Positions 8,345 through 16,393 of a DNA stretch of 64,000 nt are shown piece after piece. Source of the stretch: Flavobacterium sp. 245 (GTDB taxonomy: Bacteria > Bacteroidota > Bacteroidia > Flavobacteriales > Flavobacteriaceae); the NCBI RefSeq assembly GCF_004362055.1, contig NZ_SNXB01000014.1, positions 37,193-101,192 of the forward strand, read 5' to 3'. Below the pieces are notes generated by a model. It saw only the letters and a program-made list of their open reading frames with translations, did no database searches and was not told the origin of the DNA. Each line of letters opens with the position of its first letter. Positions within the stretch are counted from its first letter, which is position 1. The position numbers were made by a program, and so were the translations under genes.

Positions 8345-8794
8345 TTATTTAAAAACAACGGTTTTGTTCGATTTTGCAATCTTGACAATATGAAAAGGCT
8401 GTGTAATTACAGAGGTAAAACCGCCTTTTTTTAATTGTTCAACTTTAACTGTTATCTGGCTGTTTGATTGTGTAATGTTGGTAATGTCGATAGAATAGCC
8501 GCCAGAATGACGCACTTCGTCAAAAACAGCAATGACCTGATATTTTGTAAAATCAACATTTGTGTCTGGTGATTCGTATAAAGCTTGCGTAATGATATTT
8601 AATTGTGACAATAAAGCATTCCATTCGGTCTCGTTTGTAATGACCCTATTTGATTTAGGAATAGTTCCATCTTTGGGGCCATAAATGTCATTTTGCAAAA
8701 TTGTTGTAAACGAAACATTTGATCTTTCTGAATCATCATTACTGCAACTTGCTAATGTTAATACAAGGCTTAGAAATAAAATAATCTGTTTCAT
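8345..8794 (-). CDS. PrcB-like domain lipoprotein
   Basis: A 149-residue lipoprotein. The start is the ATG at 8794, where MKQIILFLSLVLTLASC gives a type II signal peptide with lipobox LASC. A longer frame to 8962 would begin inside a structured repeat and is rejected. The mature part contains YQVIAVFDEVRHSGGYSIDI, which matches the C-terminal PrcB (protease complex-associated) domain, where a GGYxVxI motif is conserved. PrcB partners a surface protease in Treponema; here the role is unknown. The Asp/Ser-rich run after the Cys (SNDDSE) is typical of Bacteroidota surface lipoproteins. Confidence 0.8.
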   Translation of the reverse strand: MKQIILFLSLVLTLASCSNDDSERSNVSFTTILQNDIYGPKDGTIPKSNRVITNETEWNALLSQLNIITQALYESPDTNVDFTKYQVIAVFDEVRHSGGYSIDITNITQSNSQITVKVEQLKKGGFTSVITQPFHIVKIAKSNKTVVFK

Positions 8795-8930
8795 GTTTTT
8801 GGTTTTAAGTTGAAATATAGATTGTAATGTTTTGCTAATTAAAGAGATAGCGTTTTTGTTAAATGGTTGCGTTTCAATTTTATTTTTTTTTAAAGAAACT
8901 TGGAAAAATGATTTTTTCTTATGCAACCTT

Positions 8931-9024
8931 GATTGCGTTAGGGATAGTAGCGGAAAGCCCACAGCCTGACGAAGGAAGTGCGAGGACTTGAAGCGGATAG
9001 CCCGGCCCGGAGGGAAACGCCCAA
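8931..9024 (+). ncRNA. Candidate structured RNA/repeat element, copy 1
   Basis: A GC-rich island in an AT-rich spacer, closed by GCGTT (8935-8939) pairing with AACGC (9016-9020). Two related internal motifs, AGCGGAAAGCCC (about 8949-8960) and AGCGGATAGCCC (about 8991-9002), flank a variable centre. A T-rich stretch does not follow. The strand is uncertain; + is chosen because it carries the AGCGG motifs. I recall similar islands in many flavobacterial spacers, and Rfam Flavo-1 would be the first family to test. No open frame is credible. Confidence 0.45.
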
Positions 9025-9091
9025 AAAAATATTGGTGTTTGTATTATTATTTCCACGAAATTTGCAAATGAAAACCTGAAGGATAGAAATC

Positions 9092-9826
9092 ATGGGGAAG
9101 GGACCAGAAAAAAATACCAAAAATAAGGCTTTGCACACTAAGTTGCTCAACAGGAAAAAGGCTAAACTTAGAGAAGAAAAGGAAGCTCAGGCCAAACGGT
9201 TGAAGGCTTTGGCAACTAAAATAAATGAAAAAACGAACGGCGAAGATTTAGATCTTAGCATAAACAATTCAAAACAAGATACAATGGAGGAATTTGGCAG
9301 AATAATAGTTTCAGAAACGGCAATGAAAAGTGAAAATCCGCAGGATGTTGTACATTCTAATATTTCGGTAATCAACTTAATGCGCGAAGAAGGTGTCGAT
9401 GACGAATTGATTCATGAAGATGCAATTACGAGTTATTACCTTGATTATTACTATTCGCAATATGCAGAAGGAAATTTTGCGCAGTTTGTGCACAATTCTG
9501 GATGGAACAAAGAATTAAACGAATTGATCGAAGAAGGTCTGGCTTTAATTGGTGCCGAAAAACACTTGGAATTGTTTTTGGAACAAAGCAAAAAAGTTAG
9601 AATTACGAGTAATATTAAATTGGATAAGTTTTTAAAAGGAAAATTAGAAGGCGCAAATCCAGTTCGTGATGCTTTGAACAACGATAAATTTTTTGAATTA
9701 GAAGAAAATCTTGCAGAGCTAAATGCTAATTTCTTGAAGAATCACCCGGATTTTGAAGTGCTTTCGGTAGACGAGATGTTTGCGGCTTTAGAGGAATTTG
9801 TGGGGCATGAAATTAAAAGAGCTTAA
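9092..9826 (+). CDS. DMP19-like (DUF4375-type) protein with basic N-terminus
   Basis: A 244-residue soluble protein in two parts. Residues 1-45 are Lys/Arg-rich and helical (NRKKAKLREEKEAQAKRLKA). The acidic remainder includes YYLDYYYSQYAEGNFAQFVHNSG and LIEEGLALIGAEKHLELF, which resembles the DMP19 C-terminal (DUF4375) pattern of a Tyr-rich helix, a GGFxQ(Y/F)-like turn and an aLxxiGA segment. DMP19 is a DNA-mimic protein in Neisseria. A basic tail joined to an acidic domain would be unusual for a DNA mimic. The assignment is by pattern only. Confidence 0.6.
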   Translation: MGKGPEKNTKNKALHTKLLNRKKAKLREEKEAQAKRLKALATKINEKTNGEDLDLSINNSKQDTMEEFGRIIVSETAMKSENPQDVVHSNISVINLMREEGVDDELIHEDAITSYYLDYYYSQYAEGNFAQFVHNSGWNKELNELIEEGLALIGAEKHLELFLEQSKKVRITSNIKLDKFLKGKLEGANPVRDALNNDKFFELEENLAELNANFLKNHPDFEVLSVDEMFAALEEFVGHEIKRA

Positions 9827-9933
9827 TATTTTTAACCGCAAGGTTAAGCTGAATTAGTAAAATTATATTCACAAACGCTTGTTTTTGAATTAATTGAGTT
9901 AATTTTAGTTCTGTATAAATATTGTTTTTATTT

Positions 9934-10500
9934 ATGGAAGAACTAACGCACATCAAGTCGATTATCGGGATTATTCTCGGGTTGAGTTTGACACATCTGA
10001 TAAAAGGATCGGTTATTTTTATTCAGCATCCGGGACGAAAGAAAATTTATTTTGTGCATTCGCTTTGGGTGTTTTATGTTTTTTTGCTGATTATCCATTT
10101 TTGGTGGTGGGAGTTTAATCTGAAATTGATAACCGAATGGTATTTCATAGATTACTTTTTTATAATCTGTTATATACTGATTTATTATCTGCTCTGCGCG
10201 ATTTTATATCCAGACGATTTAGTGGATTATACGGGTTATGAAGATTATTTTTATTCTCGTAAAAATTGGTTTTTTTCTATATTGGCGATTAGTTTTATAG
10301 CTGATATTGTTGACACGGCGATAAAAGGCGGTGATTATTTTTTATACAATCAAACCGAATATTTTGTTCGGATTATAGGTCATATTATTTTGTGTTTTGT
10401 GGCAATAAAAGTCAATAATAAAATGTTTCATACTATTTTGGTTTTGCTGTTTATTGTTTACGAACTCTCTTATATACTGAGACTGTTTAATACAGAGTGA
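9934..10500 (+). CDS. Multi-pass membrane protein of unknown function
   Basis: A 188-residue protein from the ATG at 9934 (MEELTHIKSIIGIILGLSL); a TTG four codons upstream is less likely. About six hydrophobic segments cover most of the chain, with Trp/Tyr-rich stretches (HFWWWEFN, YFIDYFFIICYILIYYLL). Nothing resembles a transport or enzyme motif. It stands alone, followed by a repeat hairpin that may end transcription. Confidence 0.65.
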   Translation: MEELTHIKSIIGIILGLSLTHLIKGSVIFIQHPGRKKIYFVHSLWVFYVFLLIIHFWWWEFNLKLITEWYFIDYFFIICYILIYYLLCAILYPDDLVDYTGYEDYFYSRKNWFFSILAISFIADIVDTAIKGGDYFLYNQTEYFVRIIGHIILCFVAIKVNNKMFHTILVLLFIVYELSYILRLFNTE

Positions 10501-10515
10501 GTTTTTTTGTTTAAA

Positions 10516-10576
10516 TCTCGCAAAGCCGGGAAGTCGCAGAGAAAACAAAACTTTGCGACTTCGCGACTTTGCGAGA
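10516..10576. repeat. Palindromic CTCGCAAAG-type repeat hairpin
   Basis: Outer arms TCTCGCAAAG (10516-10525) and CTTTGCGAGA (10567-10576) enclose a second perfect stem, GAAGTCGCA (10530-10538) with TGCGACTTC (10554-10562). The same words recur at 5362-5385, 30599-30627, 30773-30801 and in degenerate form at 54478-54522. It lies 16 nt past the stop of the membrane-protein gene. Confidence 0.8.
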
Positions 10577-10659
10577 GTAATTGCCATTTCTTTAAAACAT
10601 TCTTAGCGAATTTTTGCAGACTTCGCTTGGAGTGATTTATCTATTTTAAAACAACCAAA

Positions 10660-12210
10660 ATGAGATTTAAGTACTGCCCAATTTTGCTCGTTATTTTTGC
10701 TCAAACAGCAATTTCTCAAAACAAAATAAATCTATTTTCAGAAATCAATTATAGCTCGATTCCTGAAGTTTCACTTGCTGATTATAAATCGGTTCAGGAA
10801 AGAGATTCAAAATTTCAAAACCCTAATATTGCTTTGGGAGTTGGGATTTCTGGTGGAGGTTCGAGAGCGCAGTTTTTTAGCATGGGCGTTCTTTTGGGTT
10901 TAGAAGAAATTCAGGAAAATGACTCGAAACGCAATTTTTTGAATGAAGTTGATTATTTTTCGACTGTTTCTGGAGGCTGTTACTCGGCGGGATATTATTT
11001 GACGGTTTTGAAAAATAAACTGCAATATGATAATTGCTCTTTCAATGAATTTTATTTTTCTAAAGCCGATGCTTATAAATCGGATGTAAATAAATCAGCG
11101 ACACTATTATCTCTTCTTAACAATAGCCGAAACGAAAAGGGCGAAAAAGTCTCAATGGCGCAAAGATTAGATTTTGAAGTTTTGCAATATGATAGTGCAA
11201 ATCCTGAAAACGAGAATAAGTTTAAAACTCAAATGCTTTTGGCTGACTTTTTTGTTCCGAAAGACAGTAAACTAAGTCCGAAATTACCAATAATGGTCGC
11301 TAACGGAACGGCATATAATAACGGAGAACGTTTTCCGTTCATGCCGCATATTATTCGTGCTTTGAAAATTAATGCTTCTTTGGCTCCCAATAAAGCGCCA
11401 ATTCCACTTGACGGAAATCAAATAAATAATGGTTATGATTTTCCGTTGACATATGCTATTACAGCGAGTTCGGCGTTTCCTGGTGTTCTTCCAAAAACAA
11501 AATTCGGAATCAAAAACCAGGACAAAATTTTATGTGTAATTGATGGCGGAGCATCAGACAACACGGGCTATGAAACGCTTATTGAATTACTTCACAGCGA
11601 TACTAAAGTTAAAGACAAAAATAAAAAAGCACTTTTTATTGATTGTTTGGGACCCGGAAAAAAAGCGCCATTTATAAACGACGAGAAAATTAGATTGCTT
11701 TCGCTTTTAGAAACAGCTTCTTTATATACGGTTCAAACGCGTTATATTACTTTTGAAAAAGATGTTGAAAATGTTCTAGATAAATACAAAATACCGACTT
11801 CAAATTACCAGATTATCGGTTTTAGTACTTTGCGAAATTATTTGTCAAGTTTAAAAAAAGATCAGGCTTATGAAGATTTGGTCACACAATTAAAAAATAC
11901 CGATGATGGAGTTGCAAGCTGGCTAAAACTTCATGATGATTTTAGAACACAGTTGATTGCAAAATTCGGTGCGGAGCACTTTAAAAAAGATAAAAATGGC
12001 GAGCTTGTACTTTCAAGTTTAAATCAAGACACGTTTAAAAATTTTAGTGCCGGCGAACTTTTGATGCTATATGAATATGCATCTCACGTTGAAACTAAAC
12101 TAAAAATATCTCCACAAGAAAAAGAAATGTTATTGCTCGCTGGGCGCTATGCCGTTTATATAAAAACGGATGAACTAAAAGCGTTGCTGGCAGAAAATAA
12201 AGGATTGTAA
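10660..12210 (+). CDS. Secreted patatin-like phospholipase
   Basis: A 516-residue protein with a Sec signal peptide (MRFKYCPILLVIFAQTAISQ). The glycine-rich oxyanion loop GISGGGSRAQ (about 63-71) is followed by the nucleophile region STVSGGCYSAG (Ser104). The catalytic Asp lies in IDGGASDNTGYE (about 295). These are the parts of the Ser-Asp dyad of patatin/cPLA2-type lipases. The C-terminal ~200 residues are family-specific and mostly helical. Expected activity is acyl hydrolysis of lipids outside the cytoplasm. No T9SS sorting domain is seen, so it is probably periplasmic. Confidence 0.85.
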   Translation: MRFKYCPILLVIFAQTAISQNKINLFSEINYSSIPEVSLADYKSVQERDSKFQNPNIALGVGISGGGSRAQFFSMGVLLGLEEIQENDSKRNFLNEVDYFSTVSGGCYSAGYYLTVLKNKLQYDNCSFNEFYFSKADAYKSDVNKSATLLSLLNNSRNEKGEKVSMAQRLDFEVLQYDSANPENENKFKTQMLLADFFVPKDSKLSPKLPIMVANGTAYNNGERFPFMPHIIRALKINASLAPNKAPIPLDGNQINNGYDFPLTYAITASSAFPGVLPKTKFGIKNQDKILCVIDGGASDNTGYETLIELLHSDTKVKDKNKKALFIDCLGPGKKAPFINDEKIRLLSLLETASLYTVQTRYITFEKDVENVLDKYKIPTSNYQIIGFSTLRNYLSSLKKDQAYEDLVTQLKNTDDGVASWLKLHDDFRTQLIAKFGAEHFKKDKNGELVLSSLNQDTFKNFSAGELLMLYEYASHVETKLKISPQEKEMLLLAGRYAVYIKTDELKALLAENKGL

Positions 12211-12254
12211 AAGGAAATTAACTTAGGTAAATGGGACAATGCCCAACTAAGATC

Positions 12255-12737
12255 TTATCTTAATTGAGCATTATTAGAATTTGCATATTCAACCTGAATT
12301 TGTTTAATAGTTTCGTCAAGCGCTACTATCTCACTAAAAGCTCCTTGAAGCATAGTCGCTGCTTTAGCTTCGTTGTCTTTAGTGGTTAAAATGTCTATGT
12401 TTATTTCAAAACCGTCCATAGAAGTTATGCTTGTAGAAAACATTTCAAGCATCGTTTTTCTTAAACCTTGGTCGGAGTTTAATGGCGCTAAAAGCTCAAT
12501 TGGCTTTTGTGCTTCTATTAATTTGTTTCTGGTCGTTTTAATCAGTGCCAGAAATTCTTTTTTTGATTCTGGTTTCCCAATAAAATTCAAACTTCCTTTT
12601 AGGAATTCCTCATTAGCTTGGAAAAGCTTTGTGTGAGCCTCGACGATTTGGTTGTTGTAGCTCTCTGTAGTTCTTTCATTACAGCTGATAGATAGTGATG
12701 AAATAATTAGTAAGAGCACTAGAGTAATTTTTTTCAT
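12255..12737 (-). CDS. Helical lipoprotein, paralogue A
   Basis: A 160-residue lipoprotein with a lipobox in MKKITLVLLLIISSLSISC. The mature part is almost entirely helical and shares its plan with the gene at 13435-13914: ESYNNxIVxAHxxL near the N-terminus, a central GLRxTxLEMxSS segment, and a C-terminal QVxYAxxNNxxLR. The two genes flank a plus-strand lipocalin-like gene. The family was not recognised; the four-helix appearance suggests ligand or partner binding at a membrane, which is inference. Confidence 0.75.
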   Translation of the reverse strand: MKKITLVLLLIISSLSISCNERTTESYNNQIVEAHTKLFQANEEFLKGSLNFIGKPESKKEFLALIKTTRNKLIEAQKPIELLAPLNSDQGLRKTMLEMFSTSITSMDGFEINIDILTTKDNEAKAATMLQGAFSEIVALDETIKQIQVEYANSNNAQLR

Positions 12738-12850
12738 AGGTTAAAACTTTGTAAATTATTGTTAAACAAATATATCAGAATTATTTGAGTTTTATGATTC
12801 TACACTGTTTTTTAGGTTTTTTATGAATAAACTTACGAAATTGTAATAAT

Positions 12851-12892
12851 TATGTAAATCATCGGGAAATTTATGTAACACATCGAGAAGGC
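12851..12892. promoter_or_regulatory. 21-bp direct repeat, candidate operator
   Basis: Two adjacent 21-bp units start TATGTAA at 12851 and 12872 and share CATCGnGAA; 15 of 21 positions agree. The pitch is two helical turns. They lie between the divergent starts of the helical lipoprotein (12737) and the lipocalin-like gene (12935), so they could regulate either. No regulator gene is adjacent. Confidence 0.4.
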
Positions 12893-12934
12893 TTTGAAAT
12901 TAATTTAGCAGTATTAATTTTAAAGAAATCAAAC

Positions 12935-13354
12935 ATGAAAACTAGAAGCTTATTACTCGCCTTAATACTTAGTATTGGATTATTTTCAACATCTTGCAGC
13001 AATGATGATAATGAAGGGGAAACACTAATTCCGTTAGAAGGAAAATGGGATCTTAGCAAAACGGGAACTGTCATTAATGGAACAGAAACATTGATTGATG
13101 CGCCAGAAAATCAAAGTGGATGCAACAAAGATTATCTAGAGTTAAAATTGGATAATACAGTAAATATTGGTGATTATAGTTCAGCTGTAAGTGCTTGTGC
13201 ACTAACAGTTCAATCAGGAATTTATTCAAGATCACACAATAATATAACTACTGTTGTTAATGGTGTGACTAAAACCCAGGATATCGTAAATCTAACACTT
13301 AAAGAATTAAAGGTGAAAGACGCAGCTGGTATAATCACGGTTTATACTAGATAA
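12935..13354 (+). CDS. Lipocalin-like domain lipoprotein
   Basis: A 139-residue lipoprotein with lipobox FSTSC followed by the acidic SNDDNEGE linker common in Bacteroidota surface lipoproteins. LEGKWDLSK begins a small beta-barrel. SGCNKDYLELKLDNTV is the conserved Cys-containing strand of bacterial lipocalin-like domains, and a second Cys (SACALTV) could form the disulfide. The ligand is unknown. It is divergent from helical lipoprotein A and convergent with paralogue B; candidate operator repeats lie just upstream. Confidence 0.8.
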   Translation: MKTRSLLLALILSIGLFSTSCSNDDNEGETLIPLEGKWDLSKTGTVINGTETLIDAPENQSGCNKDYLELKLDNTVNIGDYSSAVSACALTVQSGIYSRSHNNITTVVNGVTKTQDIVNLTLKELKVKDAAGIITVYTR

Positions 13355-13393
13355 TGAGTAAAAAATAAATCCTTAATTGTAGGATTTATCACG

Positions 13394-13430
13394 AAACGGA
13401 AATAACTTTTTTAAAGTTGTTTCCGTTTTT
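13394..13430. terminator. Bidirectional rho-independent terminator
   Basis: AAACGGAAATAACTTT pairs with AAAGTTGTTTCCGTTT (one wobble) and is followed by T-rich sequence on both strands. It separates the convergent lipocalin-like gene and helical lipoprotein B. Confidence 0.85.
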
Positions 13431-13434
13431 TATT

Positions 13435-13914
13435 TTATCTCAATTTTCCATTGTTGTAATACGCATATTGAACCTGAAGATCTTTTATCAGCTGGTCTAA
13501 TTCTGTAAATTTTGAAATATTTTCCCTAAATAGTTTTGCTGTTTTTTCTTCGTTGCCTTTTTCTGTAATCAAATCGACATTTACAGCATAAAGATCCATC
13601 GCATCTTCGGTGCTGGAATACATTTCTAAAATAGTCCTTCTTAAACCATGATCAGTAAAAGGAACTAAAGCTTCGACTGGCTTTTTTCCTTCATTAATTT
13701 TTATTTTGGTTTCTTTAATCAAATTAATCAACAAATCTTTAGATTCAGGGTTTCCTGCATGAGATGCCGCTTCTTTGTAAAAATTATCATTGATGTTAAG
13801 CAATTCTTTATGAGCTAAAACAATAGTATTATTATAGCTTTCAAGAGTTTGCTGATTACAGCTTGTAATTGTTGCAGCAACAATTGCTAAAAATAAAAGT
13901 ATTGTTTTCTTCAT
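13435..13914 (-). CDS. Helical lipoprotein, paralogue B
   Basis: A 159-residue lipoprotein (lipobox in AATITSC). It aligns along its whole length with the gene at 12255-12737: LESYNNTIVLAHKELL, GLRRTILEMYSS and LQVQYAYYNNGKLR. The same length, orientation and ends point to tandem duplication with the lipocalin-like gene later placed, or originally lying, between the copies. Function unknown. Confidence 0.75.
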   Translation of the reverse strand: MKKTILLFLAIVAATITSCNQQTLESYNNTIVLAHKELLNINDNFYKEAASHAGNPESKDLLINLIKETKIKINEGKKPVEALVPFTDHGLRRTILEMYSSTEDAMDLYAVNVDLITEKGNEEKTAKLFRENISKFTELDQLIKDLQVQYAYYNNGKLR

Positions 13915-14069
13915 TGGTTGATTTTGTTAACTACAAATATATAGAAATTGGAGTATGCGATCAATAAAGAAGTATTTTCTGATTTAAAGAAAATTTTATT
14001 AGTGAAAATAAAAAATAAATATTTAAAGCGATTTTACTAAAAAGATAAAAAAAAACCAAACAATCAACT

Positions 14070-14104
14070 TTGTAGTATTCTTAGGAAACATTTCCTTAAA
14101 TTTG
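14070..14104 (+). promoter_or_regulatory. Candidate serS promoter
   Basis: TTG at 14070-14072 and TAAATTTG at 14097-14104 match the Bacteroidota -33 TTG and -7 TAnnTTTG, with a 24-nt spacer (slightly long). The predicted start of transcription is about 14110, leaving a leader of about 35 nt. Confidence 0.5.
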
Positions 14105-14145
14105 CTTCCATTATAAAAAAATACAATAGTTACAAAAATCAAGCT

Positions 14146-15417
14146 ATGTTACAAATCGCATTTATTAGAGAAAATCAAGAGAAAGTAATCAAGGCTTTAG
14201 CAAAACGAAATATCGATGCTAAAAGCGTTGTTGAAGAGGTGGTGCAATTAGATGAAAACCGTCGTGCTGCGCAGGCAGAATTAGACAATGTTTTATCTGA
14301 ATCTAATAAATTATCCAAAGATATTGGCGAGTTAATGAAGGCTGGTGAGAAATCAAAAGCGGCTATTTTAAAAGAAAAAACAGTTTCTTTAAAAGAAAAA
14401 AGCAAAGAACTTGGAGAAAAAGCCGAAGCTCTTGCTGTTGAATTGACAAACAAATTATATACTTTGCCAAATCTTCCTGCCGATATTGTTCCAGAAGGAA
14501 AAACGCCAGACGATAACGTAAATGTTTTTGAAGAAGGAGAAGTTCCAGTTTTGCATGAAGGTGCACAACCACATTGGGAATTGGTGAAAAAATATGATAT
14601 TATTGATTTTGAGCTTGGTGTAAAAATTACTGGTGCCGGTTTTCCTGTTTACAAAGGAAAAGGTGCTCGTTTACAGCGCGCTTTAATCAATTATTTTTTA
14701 GATAAGAATACTGCATCAGGATATAATGAAGTTCAGGTGCCGCATTTGGTAAACGAAGCTTCAGGATTTGGAACAGGACAATTGCCAGACAAAGAAGGGC
14801 AAATGTATCATTCAACAATTGATGATTTATATTTGATTCCAACGGCTGAGGTTCCAGTTACAAATTTATTCCGCGATGTTATTTTGAACGAAAGCGATTT
14901 GCCAGTTTTGCACACGGCTTACACACCATGTTTTCGTCGCGAAGCAGGTTCTTATGGAGCTCACGTGCGCGGATTAAATCGTTTGCATCAATTTGATAAA
15001 GTTGAAATCGTACGTATCGAACATCCAGAAAAATCATACGAAGCTTTAGACGGAATGGTTGAACACGTAAAAAATATTCTTCAGGAATTGAAATTGCCAT
15101 ACAGAATTTTACGTCTTTGCGGAGGCGATATGGGTTTCACATCGGCTTTGACTTATGATTTTGAAGTGTTTTCTACAGCGCAGGATCGTTGGTTAGAAAT
15201 CAGTTCTGTTTCTAACTTCGAAACTTTTCAGGCAAACCGTTTGAAATTACGTTTCAAAGACAAAGATGGTAAAAACCAATTGGCACATACTTTGAACGGA
15301 AGTTCATTGGCGTTGCCTAGAGTTTTGGCCGGAATTTTAGAAAATTACCAAACACCGGAAGGGATTGTAATACCAGAAGTTTTACGTCCTTACTGTGGAT
15401 TTGATATTATAAATTAA
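14146..15417 (+). CDS. serS: Serine--tRNA ligase
   Basis: A 423-residue class II aminoacyl-tRNA synthetase that charges tRNA-Ser and tRNA-Sec. Residues ~1-110 form the long antiparallel coiled-coil arm (LDNVLSESNKLSKDIGEL onward) that grips the tRNA variable arm. Motif 2 is visible as TPCFRREAGSYGAHVRGL and motif 3 as NGSSLALPRVLAGILEN near the C-terminus. Length and architecture are standard. It is transcribed alone or with lgt, which begins 80 nt downstream after a short repeat spacer. Confidence 0.97.
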   Translation: MLQIAFIRENQEKVIKALAKRNIDAKSVVEEVVQLDENRRAAQAELDNVLSESNKLSKDIGELMKAGEKSKAAILKEKTVSLKEKSKELGEKAEALAVELTNKLYTLPNLPADIVPEGKTPDDNVNVFEEGEVPVLHEGAQPHWELVKKYDIIDFELGVKITGAGFPVYKGKGARLQRALINYFLDKNTASGYNEVQVPHLVNEASGFGTGQLPDKEGQMYHSTIDDLYLIPTAEVPVTNLFRDVILNESDLPVLHTAYTPCFRREAGSYGAHVRGLNRLHQFDKVEIVRIEHPEKSYEALDGMVEHVKNILQELKLPYRILRLCGGDMGFTSALTYDFEVFSTAQDRWLEISSVSNFETFQANRLKLRFKDKDGKNQLAHTLNGSSLALPRVLAGILENYQTPEGIVIPEVLRPYCGFDIIN

Positions 15418-15419
15418 TT

Positions 15420-15492
15420 TAGTTTACAGTTTACAGTCGCAGTTTACAGTTTTGTACTGCGACTGAAAACTGCGACTGAAAACTGAAAACCG
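15420..15492. repeat. GTTTACAGT / GCGACTGAAAACT word repeats
   Basis: The serS-lgt spacer consists of GTTTACAGT (three copies, the third extended to GTTTACAGTTTTG) followed by ACTGCGACTGAAA and GCGACTGAAAACTGAAAAC. The second half is a rough complement of the first, so the transcript could fold on itself. No other element is visible. Confidence 0.65.
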
Positions 15493-15497
15493 GGATT

Positions 15498-16322
15498 ATG
15501 AAGAACGGAGTTTTAAATTGGAATGTAGATCCTGTAATAGTAATGATTACAGACAGTTTTCCGTTAAAATATTACGGAGCTCTTTTTGCTATCGGACTTT
15601 TATTAGGTTATTATATTGTTAGAAATATTTATAAAAAGGAAAACATTTCTATAGAAAATCTTGACAGTTTATTGGTTTACGTAATTGTGGGAACAATTTT
15701 GGGCGCCCGATTAGGACATTGTTTTTTTTATGAGGCTGACTATTTTTTGCAGCATCCGATAGAAATACTTTTGCCAATTCAAAAAATTGGAGGAGTTTAT
15801 AAATTTGTTGGTTTTCAAGGATTGGCAAGTCATGGAGGAACAATAGGCGTTTTAATTGCGATGATTTTATATTGTAGAAAGTACAAAGTGAAGTTTTTGT
15901 GGTTGCTGGATAGAATGGCAATTGGTGTTCCGGTTACAGGCGCTTTTATCAGATTTGGAAATTTTATGAATTCGGAAATTTACGGAAAACCTACTAACGG
16001 AAATTGGGGTGTTGTTTTTCAAAGAGATGATTTAATTCCAAGACACCCAACACAATTGTATGAAGCATTTTCGTATTTGTTGATTTTTGGAATTTTATTT
16101 TGGATGTATAAATCAGACAAAATAAAGAATACCAGCGGATTACTATTCGGAACTTTTTTGACTCTATTGTTTTTAGCTAGGTTTATAATTGAATTTTTCA
16201 AGGAAAATCAGGAAATTTTTGAAAATAATATGATCATAAATATGGGACAAATTTTAAGTATTCCCTTTATTTTAATTGGATTAACTTTGATTATCTGGAA
16301 ATCAAAACTTGAAATGAAGTAG
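15498..16322 (+). CDS. lgt: Phosphatidylglycerol--prolipoprotein diacylglyceryl transferase
   Basis: A 274-residue inner-membrane protein with about seven transmembrane segments. It transfers diacylglycerol from phosphatidylglycerol to the lipobox Cys of prolipoproteins, the first step of lipoprotein maturation; this window encodes several of its likely substrates. The Lgt signature is RFGNFMNSEIYGKP (about 155-168), and the catalytic His region is ASHGGTIGVL. Length is typical. Confidence 0.96.
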   Translation: MKNGVLNWNVDPVIVMITDSFPLKYYGALFAIGLLLGYYIVRNIYKKENISIENLDSLLVYVIVGTILGARLGHCFFYEADYFLQHPIEILLPIQKIGGVYKFVGFQGLASHGGTIGVLIAMILYCRKYKVKFLWLLDRMAIGVPVTGAFIRFGNFMNSEIYGKPTNGNWGVVFQRDDLIPRHPTQLYEAFSYLLIFGILFWMYKSDKIKNTSGLLFGTFLTLLFLARFIIEFFKENQEIFENNMIINMGQILSIPFILIGLTLIIWKSKLEMK

Positions 16323-16393
16323 AGTTTTAAAACTGATTTTAACTCCGAGACTGAATACTGCGCTAATAAGATGCCACATTAAAAAACTGAAGT

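Noticed and set aside
8795..8962. N-terminal extension of the PrcB-like lipoprotein
   Set aside because: It would place 56 residues before a clear lipoprotein signal peptide and starts inside a structured repeat.
12223..12255. Weak hairpin between the patatin-like gene and helical lipoprotein A
   Set aside because: Short interrupted pairing (CTTAG/CTAAG with GGG/CCC) without a T run on the plus strand; not strong enough to call a terminator.
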